Source of the DNA: Spirochaeta isovalerica
GTDB taxonomy: Bacteria > Spirochaetota > Spirochaetia > DSM-2461
NCBI RefSeq assembly: GCF_014207565.1
Contig: NZ_JACHGJ010000002.1
Coordinates: forward strand, 310,001-374,000
Direction: 5' to 3'
Length of the DNA stretch: 64,000 nt
Shown: positions 49,302-58,992 of the stretch, piece by piece
Layout of the letters: each line of letters opens with the position of its first letter
Position numbering within the stretch: the first letter of the stretch is position 1
Notes under the pieces: model-generated
Seen by the model: only the letters and a program-made list of their open reading frames with translations
Told to the model about the DNA's origin: nothing
Database searches by the model: none
Program-made: the position numbers and the translations under genes

Positions 49302-50791
49302 AAACCGTAGATCCGGTCTGCCGCAGCGGTAACTTTGTCCACCATGGCCGCTACCTGATCCCGGTCAATGAGGAACAGAGGCGGATAATCTCCGTATTGA
49401 GTGACGGCATAATTCTTTGCGTCATAGGGATGAAACGTCGTTTCGGCCCATAGGGAACCGCCGTCTTTCAGTTTCCAGGAAATCGTCAGATCGGCGGCGG
49501 CCTTTGATACCGGAGCCTCTATTTCTCCTGTCAGGTGCAGAGATCTTACGGTCTGATAAATTTCCAGAAAATCCCTTTCGCTGATCTCCATTCCGTTGAG
49601 AGTGTAAGCTTTTGCTCCTCCGCTTTTATCGATGCCGACCATAAGCGCCAGTTCAGGAGTGATAATATTGATCGTATCTATCTTCTCAAGATCGATTGGC
49701 CTCACCTGTCTGTCCGCCAGAGAGAAGGGAGATATATCCATGAAATCCAGATCTCCGGTATTTAGAGTGAAAAGCTGATCTTCTGTTCCCAGTTTCGCAT
49801 AAACTCTCTTTTCTCCTGCCGGTTTACCCAAATGAAGAATCAGAGCTTCGCCGGTTCTGTCGGTAAGCGAGAAATCCGCTTTCTCCGTATTTATTCCATA
49901 ATCGGACGGTCGGCCCTGATCAATAAAACCGGAAATCATGAGAGGCCGGCCCAGGCTGTTCAGAAATAGGGTGAAGCTGTCCTCATCGACAGGAATTAGC
50001 CTGCTGTAGGGGGCGTCCAGCATATGATCAAAATCATCCGGTGCGAACTGATCAAATCGTTTATAGGGGATAAGGGAGAGGTGAGAGGGGCCTTCAATGG
50101 TAAGAGTCGATATGTTTCTCAAATCAGGCATGGGCAGTTTTCTGTCTCTCAGGTCGTCGGCTTCTATTTTTAGAGAAGAACCGAGTGATCTTTTCACGAG
50201 ATAGATTTCCTCCGATCCGTCAACAGAAAGAAAATACCCCTCTTCTTCCGTGCTGTAGGAACCCGGGTAGATGGTTTGAATTTGCTTCCCGTCGCTGATG
50301 GTTATGGACCTGGAACCGGGATCGATACCTTTCTCATCACCGGTCTCAAGAGAGTCGCTGACGGTCTTAAGTGAATCAATGCGGCTCAGTTCCTTTATAA
50401 CCGGCAGAATCTTTTCGGGGTCGAAGCGGCTGAGAGATCCCTTTGCCGCGGTCCATATTCCATTCTCTTTAAGAAAGCTGAAAGTCCGTCCCTTGTCGAC
50501 AAGCGTAAAGGAATTCAGGGTCTCTGAGGGTATATTGAAGAGAGTTTTCGGTCCCTTATCTGTGATGGTTTCCGCAGGAGCTTTCTCTTGTGGAATGTCA
50601 GCTGGTTTCTCAGCCGGCGTTTCCGCCGGTGCTTCCGGCGCAACCTTTTCGGGAGCGTCCGCCGGCTTCTCCGCGACCGGTTGCTCCCTTACCGTTTCCG
50701 GGATGTTCTTGTCCCTGACGGTTACATAGAAAACCGCGGCAACTGAGGCTATAAAAAATAATGCTATCAGATAAATCGAGCGTTTATTCAA
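49298..50791 (-). CDS. DUF4340 protein, single membrane anchor
   Basis: 497 residues with an N-terminal membrane helix (5-25), a Pro/Ala/Glu-rich linker (about 35-80, repeats of EKPAD and APAET type), and a large outer domain of repeated beta-hairpins. DUF4340 proteins usually follow GldG-like ABC exporter subunits and are thought to be periplasmic parts. Here the gene stands alone between two convergent/divergent neighbours, so its partner is not visible. Confidence 0.78.
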   Translation of the reverse strand: MNKRSIYLIALFFIASVAAVFYVTVRDKNIPETVREQPVAEKPADAPEKVAPEAPAETPAEKPADIPQEKAPAETITDKGPKTLFNIPSETLNSFTLVDKGRTFSFLKENGIWTAAKGSLSRFDPEKILPVIKELSRIDSLKTVSDSLETGDEKGIDPGSRSITISDGKQIQTIYPGSYSTEEEGYFLSVDGSEEIYLVKRSLGSSLKIEADDLRDRKLPMPDLRNISTLTIEGPSHLSLIPYKRFDQFAPDDFDHMLDAPYSRLIPVDEDSFTLFLNSLGRPLMISGFIDQGRPSDYGINTEKADFSLTDRTGEALILHLGKPAGEKRVYAKLGTEDQLFTLNTGDLDFMDISPFSLADRQVRPIDLEKIDTINIITPELALMVGIDKSGGAKAYTLNGMEISERDFLEIYQTVRSLHLTGEIEAPVSKAAADLTISWKLKDGGSLWAETTFHPYDAKNYAVTQYGDYPPLFLIDRDQVAAMVDKVTAAADRIYGF

Positions 50792-50918
50792 GTAATCATC
50801 CTTTCTTCAGTTCTATACGAGCTGACAATATATCGCGAAAATGGACGGTCGACCGGACTGCCAAAGAATTGTATAATATTTTTCAGGTATTTAAAAAGGA
50901 TTTAAAAGGAGTGTCAAT

Positions 50919-52364
50919 ATGACTGAAGCTGTACAGAGAATACTCGATATATTTGAAGAACTGAACAAAGTTCCCCGCCAATCGGAACAGGAAGAAAAAA
51001 TCCATAAATGGCTTATGGAATGGGCCGAGGACAACGGTTTCGCCTGCTCCACCGATGAAGCCTTGAACATCAATATCAAAGTTCCCGCCACGCCCGGTTT
51101 TGAAAAAGCTCCGGGACTGGTCATACAGGGACATATGGATATGGTCTGCGAAAAAGTTGACGGTTCGGACCACGACTTTTCAAAGGATCCCATCAAGCAC
51201 GTCATAGACGGTGAGTGGCTGACCGCGGAAGACACCAGCCTGGGGGCGGATAACGGCATCGCCATCGCCATGGCCTTCGCGGCCGCACTGGATAAAGACC
51301 TGGAACATCCCGCTTTTGAAATTCTCATTACCACTGCTGAGGAGACGGGACTCTACGGGGCCAATGCCTTGAAGCCGGGATTCGTGGAAGGTAAAATCCT
51401 TCTTAACCTGGATTCGGAAGATGAAGGCATTTTCACGGTCGGCTGCGCAGGGGGAAATAACACGATCATACACTTGCCGGTGGAGTACAGGAATATTCCC
51501 GAAGGGCACAAGACGGTTCAAATGACTGTAACGGGACTCCTGGGAGGGCATTCCGGCGTGGATATCAATACGAACCGGGAGAGTTCCAATGTCCTTATTT
51601 CCCGTCTTGTCTCTCAGGTCCTCTCGCAAGTTGATGCCGGCCTGGTCGATATTTACGGAGGGACAGCCCATAACTCGATAGCCCGCACATCTGATGCGGT
51701 TCTGGCCGTAAAAGTTGCTGATCTGGATAAGCTGGAAACAGTTGTCCGTGAAGTGGAAGCCCGGTTCAAAGTGGAAAACTCCCTTGTCGATAAAGGGCTG
51801 GAAATCAAAACAGCCACGCCGTCCGTAACATACAGCAGAATGCTCACCGCTGAGTCTCAGGCAAAAACCGTAAATCTTCTCCTTTCCATGCCTCACGGCG
51901 TTCAGAGAATGTCCGCCGCCATAGAGGGGCTCGTTCAGACTTCAAACAATCTGGCTATCATGAAGCTGGAAGGGGATAACCTCTATGTGCTGCAGAGCCA
52001 GAGAAGCTCCGTTATGTCAGACCTGATGTATACGTCCCGGAAAATTGAAGCTATTGCCGGACTGGCCGGAGCCAGGGTGGAGATCGAGGAAAAATATCCC
52101 GCCTGGATGCCGGATATGGATTCGCCTCTCCTGCAGAAATGCCGCGAGGTATATATCAAAACCTTTGGGAAAGAACCGGTTATCGAAGCTATTCATGCGG
52201 GTCTAGAATGCGGCGTCATCGGGTCAATTTACGAAGGGATGGATATGATTTCCTTCGGTCCCGATATTCAGGATTGCCATTCTCCCGATGAGAAGCTGAG
52301 GATCCCCAGTCTGGAGTTGGTCTGGCTGTTCCTTACCGAACTCTTCAAATCCTACAGGAGCTGA
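50919..52364 (+). CDS. pepD: Aminoacyl-histidine dipeptidase (M20)
   Basis: 481 residues of the M20C family. Zinc ligands His72 and Asp74 (QGHMDMVCEK), Asp111 (LGADNG), Glu141-Glu142 (TAEETGLYG) and the later DSEDEG motif; dimerisation lid with LLGGHSGVDIN. It cleaves Xaa-His and other dipeptides in the cytoplasm. GGAG about 7 bp upstream of ATG. It is a single-gene unit; a long inverted repeat follows. Confidence 0.95.
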   Translation: MTEAVQRILDIFEELNKVPRQSEQEEKIHKWLMEWAEDNGFACSTDEALNINIKVPATPGFEKAPGLVIQGHMDMVCEKVDGSDHDFSKDPIKHVIDGEWLTAEDTSLGADNGIAIAMAFAAALDKDLEHPAFEILITTAEETGLYGANALKPGFVEGKILLNLDSEDEGIFTVGCAGGNNTIIHLPVEYRNIPEGHKTVQMTVTGLLGGHSGVDINTNRESSNVLISRLVSQVLSQVDAGLVDIYGGTAHNSIARTSDAVLAVKVADLDKLETVVREVEARFKVENSLVDKGLEIKTATPSVTYSRMLTAESQAKTVNLLLSMPHGVQRMSAAIEGLVQTSNNLAIMKLEGDNLYVLQSQRSSVMSDLMYTSRKIEAIAGLAGARVEIEEKYPAWMPDMDSPLLQKCREVYIKTFGKEPVIEAIHAGLECGVIGSIYEGMDMISFGPDIQDCHSPDEKLRIPSLELVWLFLTELFKSYRS

Positions 52365-52386
52365 TTTAGGAACAGATTCTCCGTCT

Positions 52387-52444
52387 TCAACAGAAAAAGT
52401 TTTCTTTACATACAGGAGTATGCTCAGGGACCTTTTTCTGTTGA
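52387..52444. repeat. 13 bp perfect inverted repeat after pepD
   Basis: TCAACAGAAAAAG (52387-52399) and its exact complement (52432-52444) are separated by 32 bases. It could form a hairpin in the 3' end of the pepD transcript or in the leader of the kinase gene that follows. There is no T-tract after it, so it is not a standard terminator. A second small hairpin, CCGGG...CCCGG, follows near 52476. Confidence 0.6.
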
Positions 52445-52553
52445 TGTTTTCATTCTTCACAAAATCTTGAGCTCCGGGGGCCAGGCCCGGTAAGGTTCTT
52501 CACTCGATTGTTGTTATTCCTGTTTCAGTGTCGGATAATGGAATTAAAGAAAT

Positions 52554-54548
52554 ATGAGAAGTGCGGTTAAAAGGCACACCGGGTATGCCTCTCTTGTTTA
52601 TATTCTTGTTTTGCTTGGTCTGACCGGTTTGCTGAGATTTTATAGTTTTCTACTCTTTCATTCCGTTGTCGAATTTATCAGTATACTTATTGCTTTTTCT
52701 ATTTTTATTATCGCCTGGAACACGAGAGGTATAGCTTATTCGGGGTACCTGGTGTTTCTGGGGATCGCCTATCTTTTTATCGGTTCGCTGGATCTGCTTC
52801 ACACTCTTGCCTACAAAGGCATGAATGTGTTCCCCGGATATGATTCGGATCTCCCGACGCAGTTGTGGATTGCCGCCCGGTATACGGAGAGCCTGTCCAT
52901 GCTGATTTCCCCTTTGTTTATAAGCAGAAAGAATCGTGAATATCCTGTGCTATTTGCCTTTTCGCTATTCTTTATCTTCGTGCTTCTGTCTCTATTTCGG
53001 TGGGATCTTTTTCCTGCCTGTTATATAGAAGGGGTGGGGCTGACGTATTTTAAAAAAGTCAGCGAATATGTTATTTCGCTGATTCTTGTTCTGGCTGTCC
53101 TATCTCTCTCTTTGAAAAGGCATCTCCTGAAAAAAGAGGTGTATGTCTCCATTGTCATGTCATTGCTCCTTTCTATTCTCAGTGAAATCATGTTTACCTT
53201 CTATATTGGTGTTTACGACATTTCCAATCTTATCGGACACATATTCAAACTTATTTCCGTCTATTTCCTGTACAAGGCCATGATCGTGATGACCCTGACC
53301 GATCCTCTTGAGACTCTTTTTGCGGAAATCCATAAAAGGGAGAAAAACTTCAGAGAGCTTATTGAACTTTCACCTGTTCCCATGTTGGTTGTCAGTGCAG
53401 AAGATAAGAACGTCGAAGTGCTGAACAGAAAATTCACCGAGATTTTCGGATATTCAGAAAAGGATCTGGTGACCCTTGATCAATGGTGGGAAGCTCTCTG
53501 CCCCGATCGGGAATACCGGGAGAGAGTGAGAGAAGCCATACTTGAAGAAGCCGCTCTTGCCAGGGAGGACGGTCGCGATACTCCGGTCCGGGAACTTCTT
53601 ATGACCGGGAAAAACGGCGTAATCCATCACTGTAATTTCTATATCGTTTTTCTGGGCAGCTATTCCCTGAGCATCTTTCACGACATTACAGATAGAAAAA
53701 GGCTGGAACAGGAGCGCAGAGCTTTAAGTGATATTTATGTCAAGAATGACAAAATGATGGCTTTGGGACGCCTGGCAGCAGGAACGGCCCATGAAATCAA
53801 CAATCCCCTTGCCGGGATGATGCAGAGCATTTATGTTCTGAACAGCAGGCTGATGTGCTATACCGATAATGTGTCAAATCACAAAGCTGCAGAGGAATCG
53901 GGTACAGACTGCACAGTCATCAGACAGTACATGGAAAAAAGAGGCATTTCCAGTCTGATAGATAATATTACGTCAGGGGGACTGCGCATTTCCAACATTG
54001 TGGAGAATCTGCATTATTTTGCCAGAGATGAAAAAGGTGATCGATCCTGGGAAGAACCTCATGAATTGCTGGAAAATGCTATCAGGATTGCCGATACGGA
54101 TCCTGATTTCCAGAAGATACGAAAGAATATTCAAATAGAGGACAATCTGCCGGATCTGTTCTGTGTCCGGGACAGGATTCAGCAGGTCCTCCTCAATATT
54201 TTCCGGAACGGAACACAGGCTATGACAGAGAATATTACAGAGGATCCGGTCTTCGATATAAATATGAAATCATCAAAGGATAAAAGACATCTAATCCTTT
54301 CAATCGGCGACAATGGTCCCGGTATGGCATATGAAGTCAAGAGAATGATATTTGAGCCTTTCTATACAACCAGGGAAGTCGGAGCCGGTACAGGTCTCGG
54401 TTTAAGTGTCAGTTATTTCATTATCAACGAAGGGCATAAAGGGACAATCAGCGTCGATTCCTATCCGGGTAGAGGCGCCCACTTTATCATAACCCTGCCT
54501 TTTGACGGGGAAGAAGGGCTTCTCTCTATCAAATCCGCACAAAACTGA
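52554..54548 (+). CDS. MASE3-PAS histidine kinase
   Basis: 664 residues. MASE3 membrane sensing domain (about 1-250, seven to eight helices; YLFIGSLDLLHTLAYKGM is its signature), a PAS domain (262-380), HisKA with His413 (GTAHEINNPLAG) and an ATPase domain (NGPGM, GLGLSV). No response regulator gene is next to it, so the target is unknown; the efflux operon downstream has its own kinase. MASE3 is thought to sense small membrane-diffusing compounds. Confidence 0.9.
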   Translation: MRSAVKRHTGYASLVYILVLLGLTGLLRFYSFLLFHSVVEFISILIAFSIFIIAWNTRGIAYSGYLVFLGIAYLFIGSLDLLHTLAYKGMNVFPGYDSDLPTQLWIAARYTESLSMLISPLFISRKNREYPVLFAFSLFFIFVLLSLFRWDLFPACYIEGVGLTYFKKVSEYVISLILVLAVLSLSLKRHLLKKEVYVSIVMSLLLSILSEIMFTFYIGVYDISNLIGHIFKLISVYFLYKAMIVMTLTDPLETLFAEIHKREKNFRELIELSPVPMLVVSAEDKNVEVLNRKFTEIFGYSEKDLVTLDQWWEALCPDREYRERVREAILEEAALAREDGRDTPVRELLMTGKNGVIHHCNFYIVFLGSYSLSIFHDITDRKRLEQERRALSDIYVKNDKMMALGRLAAGTAHEINNPLAGMMQSIYVLNSRLMCYTDNVSNHKAAEESGTDCTVIRQYMEKRGISSLIDNITSGGLRISNIVENLHYFARDEKGDRSWEEPHELLENAIRIADTDPDFQKIRKNIQIEDNLPDLFCVRDRIQQVLLNIFRNGTQAMTENITEDPVFDINMKSSKDKRHLILSIGDNGPGMAYEVKRMIFEPFYTTREVGAGTGLGLSVSYFIINEGHKGTISVDSYPGRGAHFIITLPFDGEEGLLSIKSAQN

Positions 54549-54586
54549 AATGTCTATGACTGTTTCATTCTGAGACATATGTTTCA
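54546..54586. promoter_or_regulatory. Candidate upstream activator sites for the sigma-54 promoter
   Basis: TGAGACATATGTTTCA (54571-54586) is an inverted repeat with one mismatch, centred about 88 bp before the predicted transcription start. A wider half-site pair, TGAAA...TTTCA (54546-54567), lies beside it, and TGTTTCA is shared. The placement is typical for NtrC-type activators. Confidence 0.45.
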
Positions 54587-54639
54587 CAATTATACAGCTC
54601 CTGCTCTCTAAAACATCGATATAACACCTTGCCTCACTA

Positions 54640-54655
54640 TGGCACGATTGTTGCA
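54640..54655 (+). promoter_or_regulatory. Sigma-54 promoter of the efflux operon
   Basis: TGGCACGATTGTTGCA matches the -24/-12 consensus TGGCACG-N4-TTGCA fully, with ten bases between GG and GC. Transcription should start near 54666, just ahead of the ribosome site of the adaptor gene. Confidence 0.9.
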
Positions 54656-54675
54656 ATTGTTTCAGGGGAGGAACG

Positions 54676-55920
54676 ATGGATCGTGCAATCAGAAAAAAGA
54701 AATTCACTGCCGGAAAGATTTTCCTTCTGTTCCTTGCTCTTGTCTTAACCGTTTTTCTGGGGAAGTTCCTCTTTTCGAGAGAGTTTTACCGGACCGGACG
54801 TGCTAAGTTATCGCGCATTACGATTTCTACGGTGAGCGAGGAAAATATATCCCGTGAAATCCGGAGTCTCGGCACAGTCGAACCGGAATCCCGGGTGGTT
54901 ATAGAAGCTGATGAGGGAGGAAAAGTTGATGCCATATTTCAGGCTTCCGGAGTCTCAGTCAGCAAAGGCACCCCGATTCTCCGTCTGAAAAATGAAGTTC
55001 TGGAGCAGGAGCTGGAAAAGCTTATCCAGTCCCGTGAAGAGGAGAAACTGATTCTGGCGCTGAGCAGTGAGGAATTCAAAAGACGGGAACTGGAATTCCG
55101 GCAACGGCTTCTGGAAATTGATTTCATTCTGGCCGGTCTGGTGACGCAAGTCGAAATAGATACCCGGCTCTATGAGTCGGGGGGGATTGCCAGAGAAAAG
55201 CTGTCGGCCAGCCGGGTGGAACTGGATTTCAGAAATAGAAAAAAGGAGTTATTTATTTCTGTATGGGAGAGTGAAAAGACTATTGCGGCCCTTAAGGAAG
55301 AGCTGCAGAAAAGAAAGCTGCAAAGCATAGAAAACAGTTTGACACAAATCCGCCGCAGGATAGAGCGGTTGACTGTATGTTCGCCCGTATCCGGGATTCT
55401 CAATCTTGAAGATTTGTTCGTCGGCCGGAACATCAATACGGGGGAGGCAATCGGCGCAATCGATAAAGAGGGGGATTTCAAAATGACTGCTTATGTCGAC
55501 GAGTTTTATCTCCCGCTGATCAGCATCGGGGATAAGGCTTCTTTTTCCGATGGGGATGCCGAATTGTCATCCATATCTCCCGTCGTACGGGACGGGAGAA
55601 TCAGACTCGATTTTTTTCTGCTCCCCCCGCTTCCGGGAAATCTTATCAGCGGCCAGACTTTTACCCTTTCCATAAAGCACGGAGTTTCTCAAATGAAAAT
55701 GATTGTTTCCGATGAAGGCTTTTACCGGGACACGGCAGGCTCATGGGTTTTCAAGCTTGTTGATGATCATACGGCTATGAAAACCGCGGTCGACACTGGT
55801 CTGAAAAACGGGAACCGGGTTGAAATTCTCTCGGGCCTGGAAAAAGGGGACAGAGTCATCGTCTCAAGTTATTCGGACTTTCTCGAATGCGATAAAATTA
55901 TATTAAGCGGAGAAATATAA
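54676..55920 (+). CDS. Efflux periplasmic adaptor (MacA/HlyD family)
   Basis: 414 residues: membrane anchor (about 15-33), lipoyl-like halves, a coiled-coil hairpin (about 115-235; LEQELEKLIQSREEEKL) and beta-barrel. It links an inner-membrane ABC pump to an outer-membrane channel. GGGGAGG is 5 bp before ATG. First gene of the sigma-54 operon; the ATPase gene starts directly after its stop. Confidence 0.9.
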   Translation: MDRAIRKKKFTAGKIFLLFLALVLTVFLGKFLFSREFYRTGRAKLSRITISTVSEENISREIRSLGTVEPESRVVIEADEGGKVDAIFQASGVSVSKGTPILRLKNEVLEQELEKLIQSREEEKLILALSSEEFKRRELEFRQRLLEIDFILAGLVTQVEIDTRLYESGGIAREKLSASRVELDFRNRKKELFISVWESEKTIAALKEELQKRKLQSIENSLTQIRRRIERLTVCSPVSGILNLEDLFVGRNINTGEAIGAIDKEGDFKMTAYVDEFYLPLISIGDKASFSDGDAELSSISPVVRDGRIRLDFFLLPPLPGNLISGQTFTLSIKHGVSQMKMIVSDEGFYRDTAGSWVFKLVDDHTAMKTAVDTGLKNGNRVEILSGLEKGDRVIVSSYSDFLECDKIILSGEI

Positions 55921-56610
55921 ATGATTAAAATCGAAGGGCTGACAAAAATCTACAGAACCGACGAGGTGGAAAGCACTGTATTGGATCATCTTAATCTCAC
56001 TGTGGAAAAAGGTGAATTCCTTTCGATCATGGGGCCGTCGGGCTGCGGCAAATCAACCCTTCTCAATATTCTGGGAATGCTCGATTCGCCGACAAGCGGA
56101 TTGTACTTTTTTGATGGCGAAGAGGTATCGGGCTTCAGTGAAAAAAAACGGACAATCAAAAGAAAGGGGCAGATCGGCTTTATATTTCAGAGCTTCAATC
56201 TCATAGACGAACTGACTGTATACGAGAATATCGAGCTGCCTCTCATATATCTCAAAGTCGGAAAAAAAGAGCGCAGGGAGAGAGTGGAAAAGATGATGAA
56301 GACTTTTTCCATTGCAAACCGCCGGAATCATTTTCCCCAGCAGCTTTCGGGAGGCCAGCAGCAGAGGGTGGCTGTGGCGAGAGCTATTATAACCAGACCG
56401 AATATCATTCTCGCCGATGAGCCTACAGGCAACCTCGATTCCCGGCGGGGGAAAACGGTTATGAACTATCTTGTCCGGCTTCATAAAGCCGGAGCCACCA
56501 TTATCATGGTGACCCATTCCAGGCAGTACGCCGAATACGCCGACAGGCGAATACGCCTTTTTGATGGAAAAATTATCTCCGAATCGGTTAAAGAGGCGCT
56601 TAATGTTTAA
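55921..56610 (+). CDS. ABC transporter ATPase (MacB/LolD type)
   Basis: 229 residues. Walker [11 protein letters not shown]-loop [21 protein letters not shown] (family hallmark), signature [14 protein letters not shown], Walker [14 protein letters not shown], His switch VTHSRQYA. It powers the FtsX-like permease encoded next, whose start overlaps this gene by 8 bp. Confidence 0.94.
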   Translation: MIKIEGLTKIYRTDEVESTVLDHLNLTVEKGEFLSIMGPSGCGKSTLLNILGMLDSPTSGLYFFDGEEVSGFSEKKRTIKRKGQIGFIFQSFNLIDELTVYENIELPLIYLKVGKKERRERVEKMMKTFSIANRRNHFPQQLSGGQQQRVAVARAIITRPNIILADEPTGNLDSRRGKTVMNYLVRLHKAGATIIMVTHSRQYAEYADRRIRLFDGKIISESVKEALNV

Positions 56611-58972
56611 GAATTATCTGCTTCTGACTTTCAGGACCCTTTCGCGGCAGAAAGTTTCATCTTTTATTGCCATTGCCGGTTTGGCTCTGGGGATTACCTC
56701 GGTGCTTCTTCTCTTCGCCTTTATCGATTATCATCGTCATTTTGATGAATTTATACCAGAGGACAGCCAGATTAAAAGACTGGTCTGCCGGACGACGGAT
56801 GTTTACGGAAGGGAACTAGTCGGAGGATTGCGTTCGGTCAATTATTACGTATCGGAAGTGATAAGGGAGAATGTTCCGGGGATTGGTGAATCTGTCCGGC
56901 TCGCTGTGAATGAAGGAGTCAGAATCAGGGATGGAGAAGATATCTTTTTTGAAATGGCTTATTGCGTCGATCCCGGCTTTTTCAATCTGATTCCTTTCGA
57001 AGTAGTAGCCGGAAGCAGAGATCTTTTTTTCTCAGAACCCGATTCCATAGTTCTTGAAGAGACGCTGGCAGAAAAGTATTTTCCCGGCGGTAATGCTCTG
57101 GGGAAAATGGTCAATCTTATCGACGGGCAGGGAAATCCCTTCAGGGTTACGGGAATCGTCCGTGTTCCATCGAATAGTCATCTGTATAATGCCAGATCCC
57201 AGGTTTTTGTCCCTTTGGATTTTTTTAGAAATATTATAAACAAATCATCTGACATCGGGTTCGATAGCCCTGACAGCCCTGTTAAACTATCTCTCTATTT
57301 CAAACCGGTTGCCGGTTTTAGCGAATCTATTCTTCAAAAAGAGATCAATGGAATAGTCAATCAGATTCCGGTAAACGAAAATATTACATCAATGGAGCTC
57401 TCCTTCGAAGATTTTAAGGATATCCATCTTTATTCCCGGGAGAATTCCGGCGATGTTCTCAATCCTCTCTATATGATTCTTTTTCTCGGTCTTCTCACTT
57501 CGCTACTGCTCATTATATCCATTATTAATACGGTTTCGATTCTCACGGCTCAGTCTCTGGCCCGGACAAGGGAAGTCGGGATCAGGCTGGTCATGGGAAG
57601 CCGGAGAATGGATCTTGCCGTACAGTTCTTTTCCGAATCGTTTATTCTGACTCTTTTTTCCCTGATTGTTTCCCTCGTTCTTCTGGAGCTGCTGCTGCCG
57701 TCGTTCTCCAATCTCGTTTCAGTTGATCTGGCTGTTTCCTACACCCCGGCTTTTTTTCTTTTCTGTCTGTTGCTGGTTCTCATTGTCGGTGCGGCGGCCG
57801 GAGCCTATCCTGTTCTGTTTCTTTCCTCTCTCGATCCTGTTGAGAGCCTGAAGGGGAAAAAGCTTCTGAAATTGGGGAAATCAAAGAAAATCCTTCTGGT
57901 CTCCCAGTTTCTCTTCGCTTCCATTGTTCTCCTCTGGTCTCTCGTATTCAATAACGAAATCCGCCGCATTCAAAATCTCGATCCGGGATTCGACAGCGAA
58001 AACCTCATCTCCATTTTCCCCGGATGGGACCTCGACATGGAGCCGGTTGAAAAACTGGAAGGTCTTAAAGGCGATCTGAAGCGAATTCCCGGTGTGGAAG
58101 AGGTCTCCTATACGGGATACGCGCCGTTTACAGGCGGTATGGGTGATGTGAATCTCTTTACTGATGAGGAAGGCGTTTCCCATTACGAGATCGTAACATT
58201 TATCGATCCCGATTACCTCAAAGCTATAGGGGTGGAAACTCTGGAAGGAGATTCTCAGAGAGAAGGCGCGGTTATCATGAAGAGCGCCAATGAATACAGA
58301 AAACTGAAACCGGGAGATCTTATTGAACTTGATTCGGTAAACTACAGGGTGTCGGCTGTGATTGAGGACTATTTCATCGACGGGCCGTATGGGGATATGC
58401 CGAAATTTCATGTGATTTCGAAAAACGGTCCTTTTTATTTTCAATTGATTAAGCTCAGTCATAATGTCGATATCGGGGAAATCCGGCAAGTGTGGAGAGA
58501 GTATTTTCCCGACAGGATTTTCGAGTATCATTACATGGACGAAAGCATTGAAGCGGGGATTGTTCTTCCCGTTGTCCGGACTCTGGAAAGGGTTATGAAT
58601 CTGACAGTGGCCATTACGCTTTTTCTCTCGGCTCTGGGGCTTTTCGGTCTCATACTCCAGACACTGAAACAGAAGACGAAGGAGATCGGCATCAGAAAAG
58701 TTCTCGGCGCGGGGTTCTGGACTGTGATAACTCAGGTTTTGAGAGAGATTCTGATTCTCATCGCCTCGGGAGTCTCCATAGGCATAGTTCTGGGAATGGT
58801 GTCTATTAATCCGCTGGTAGGAAGCCTGGGATATCCCTTTCCTGTCCATAACCTTTTCCTGCTGTCTCTCCTTTCTGCTCTTCTTATTGTAATGGCGGGA
58901 ATGCTGTTTATCGGAACGATTGTTTTCAAGGCGGCCGGGGCCAATCCCGCGGAAGCTTTGCGCTATGAGTAA
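56603..58972 (+). CDS. ABC transporter permease, MacB/FtsX type (two-module)
   Basis: 789 residues from ATG 56603 (GAGG upstream, overlapping the ATPase stop). Two FtsX modules: each has a long periplasmic MacB_PCD-like domain and membrane helices near 20-40, 285-420 and 680-785. The conserved cytoplasmic loops read LARTREVGIRLVMGSRRMDL and KQKTKEIGIRKVLGAGFW. This long form resembles permeases described in Bacteroidetes-type efflux operons. With the adaptor and ATPase it would export a peptide, lipid or antibiotic, or transmit force across the envelope. Confidence 0.92.
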   Translation: MFKNYLLLTFRTLSRQKVSSFIAIAGLALGITSVLLLFAFIDYHRHFDEFIPEDSQIKRLVCRTTDVYGRELVGGLRSVNYYVSEVIRENVPGIGESVRLAVNEGVRIRDGEDIFFEMAYCVDPGFFNLIPFEVVAGSRDLFFSEPDSIVLEETLAEKYFPGGNALGKMVNLIDGQGNPFRVTGIVRVPSNSHLYNARSQVFVPLDFFRNIINKSSDIGFDSPDSPVKLSLYFKPVAGFSESILQKEINGIVNQIPVNENITSMELSFEDFKDIHLYSRENSGDVLNPLYMILFLGLLTSLLLIISIINTVSILTAQSLARTREVGIRLVMGSRRMDLAVQFFSESFILTLFSLIVSLVLLELLLPSFSNLVSVDLAVSYTPAFFLFCLLLVLIVGAAAGAYPVLFLSSLDPVESLKGKKLLKLGKSKKILLVSQFLFASIVLLWSLVFNNEIRRIQNLDPGFDSENLISIFPGWDLDMEPVEKLEGLKGDLKRIPGVEEVSYTGYAPFTGGMGDVNLFTDEEGVSHYEIVTFIDPDYLKAIGVETLEGDSQREGAVIMKSANEYRKLKPGDLIELDSVNYRVSAVIEDYFIDGPYGDMPKFHVISKNGPFYFQLIKLSHNVDIGEIRQVWREYFPDRIFEYHYMDESIEAGIVLPVVRTLERVMNLTVAITLFLSALGLFGLILQTLKQKTKEIGIRKVLGAGFWTVITQVLREILILIASGVSIGIVLGMVSINPLVGSLGYPFPVHNLFLLSLLSALLIVMAGMLFIGTIVFKAAGANPAEALRYE

Positions 58973-58992
58973 ATGTGAATTAGTATAATGTG

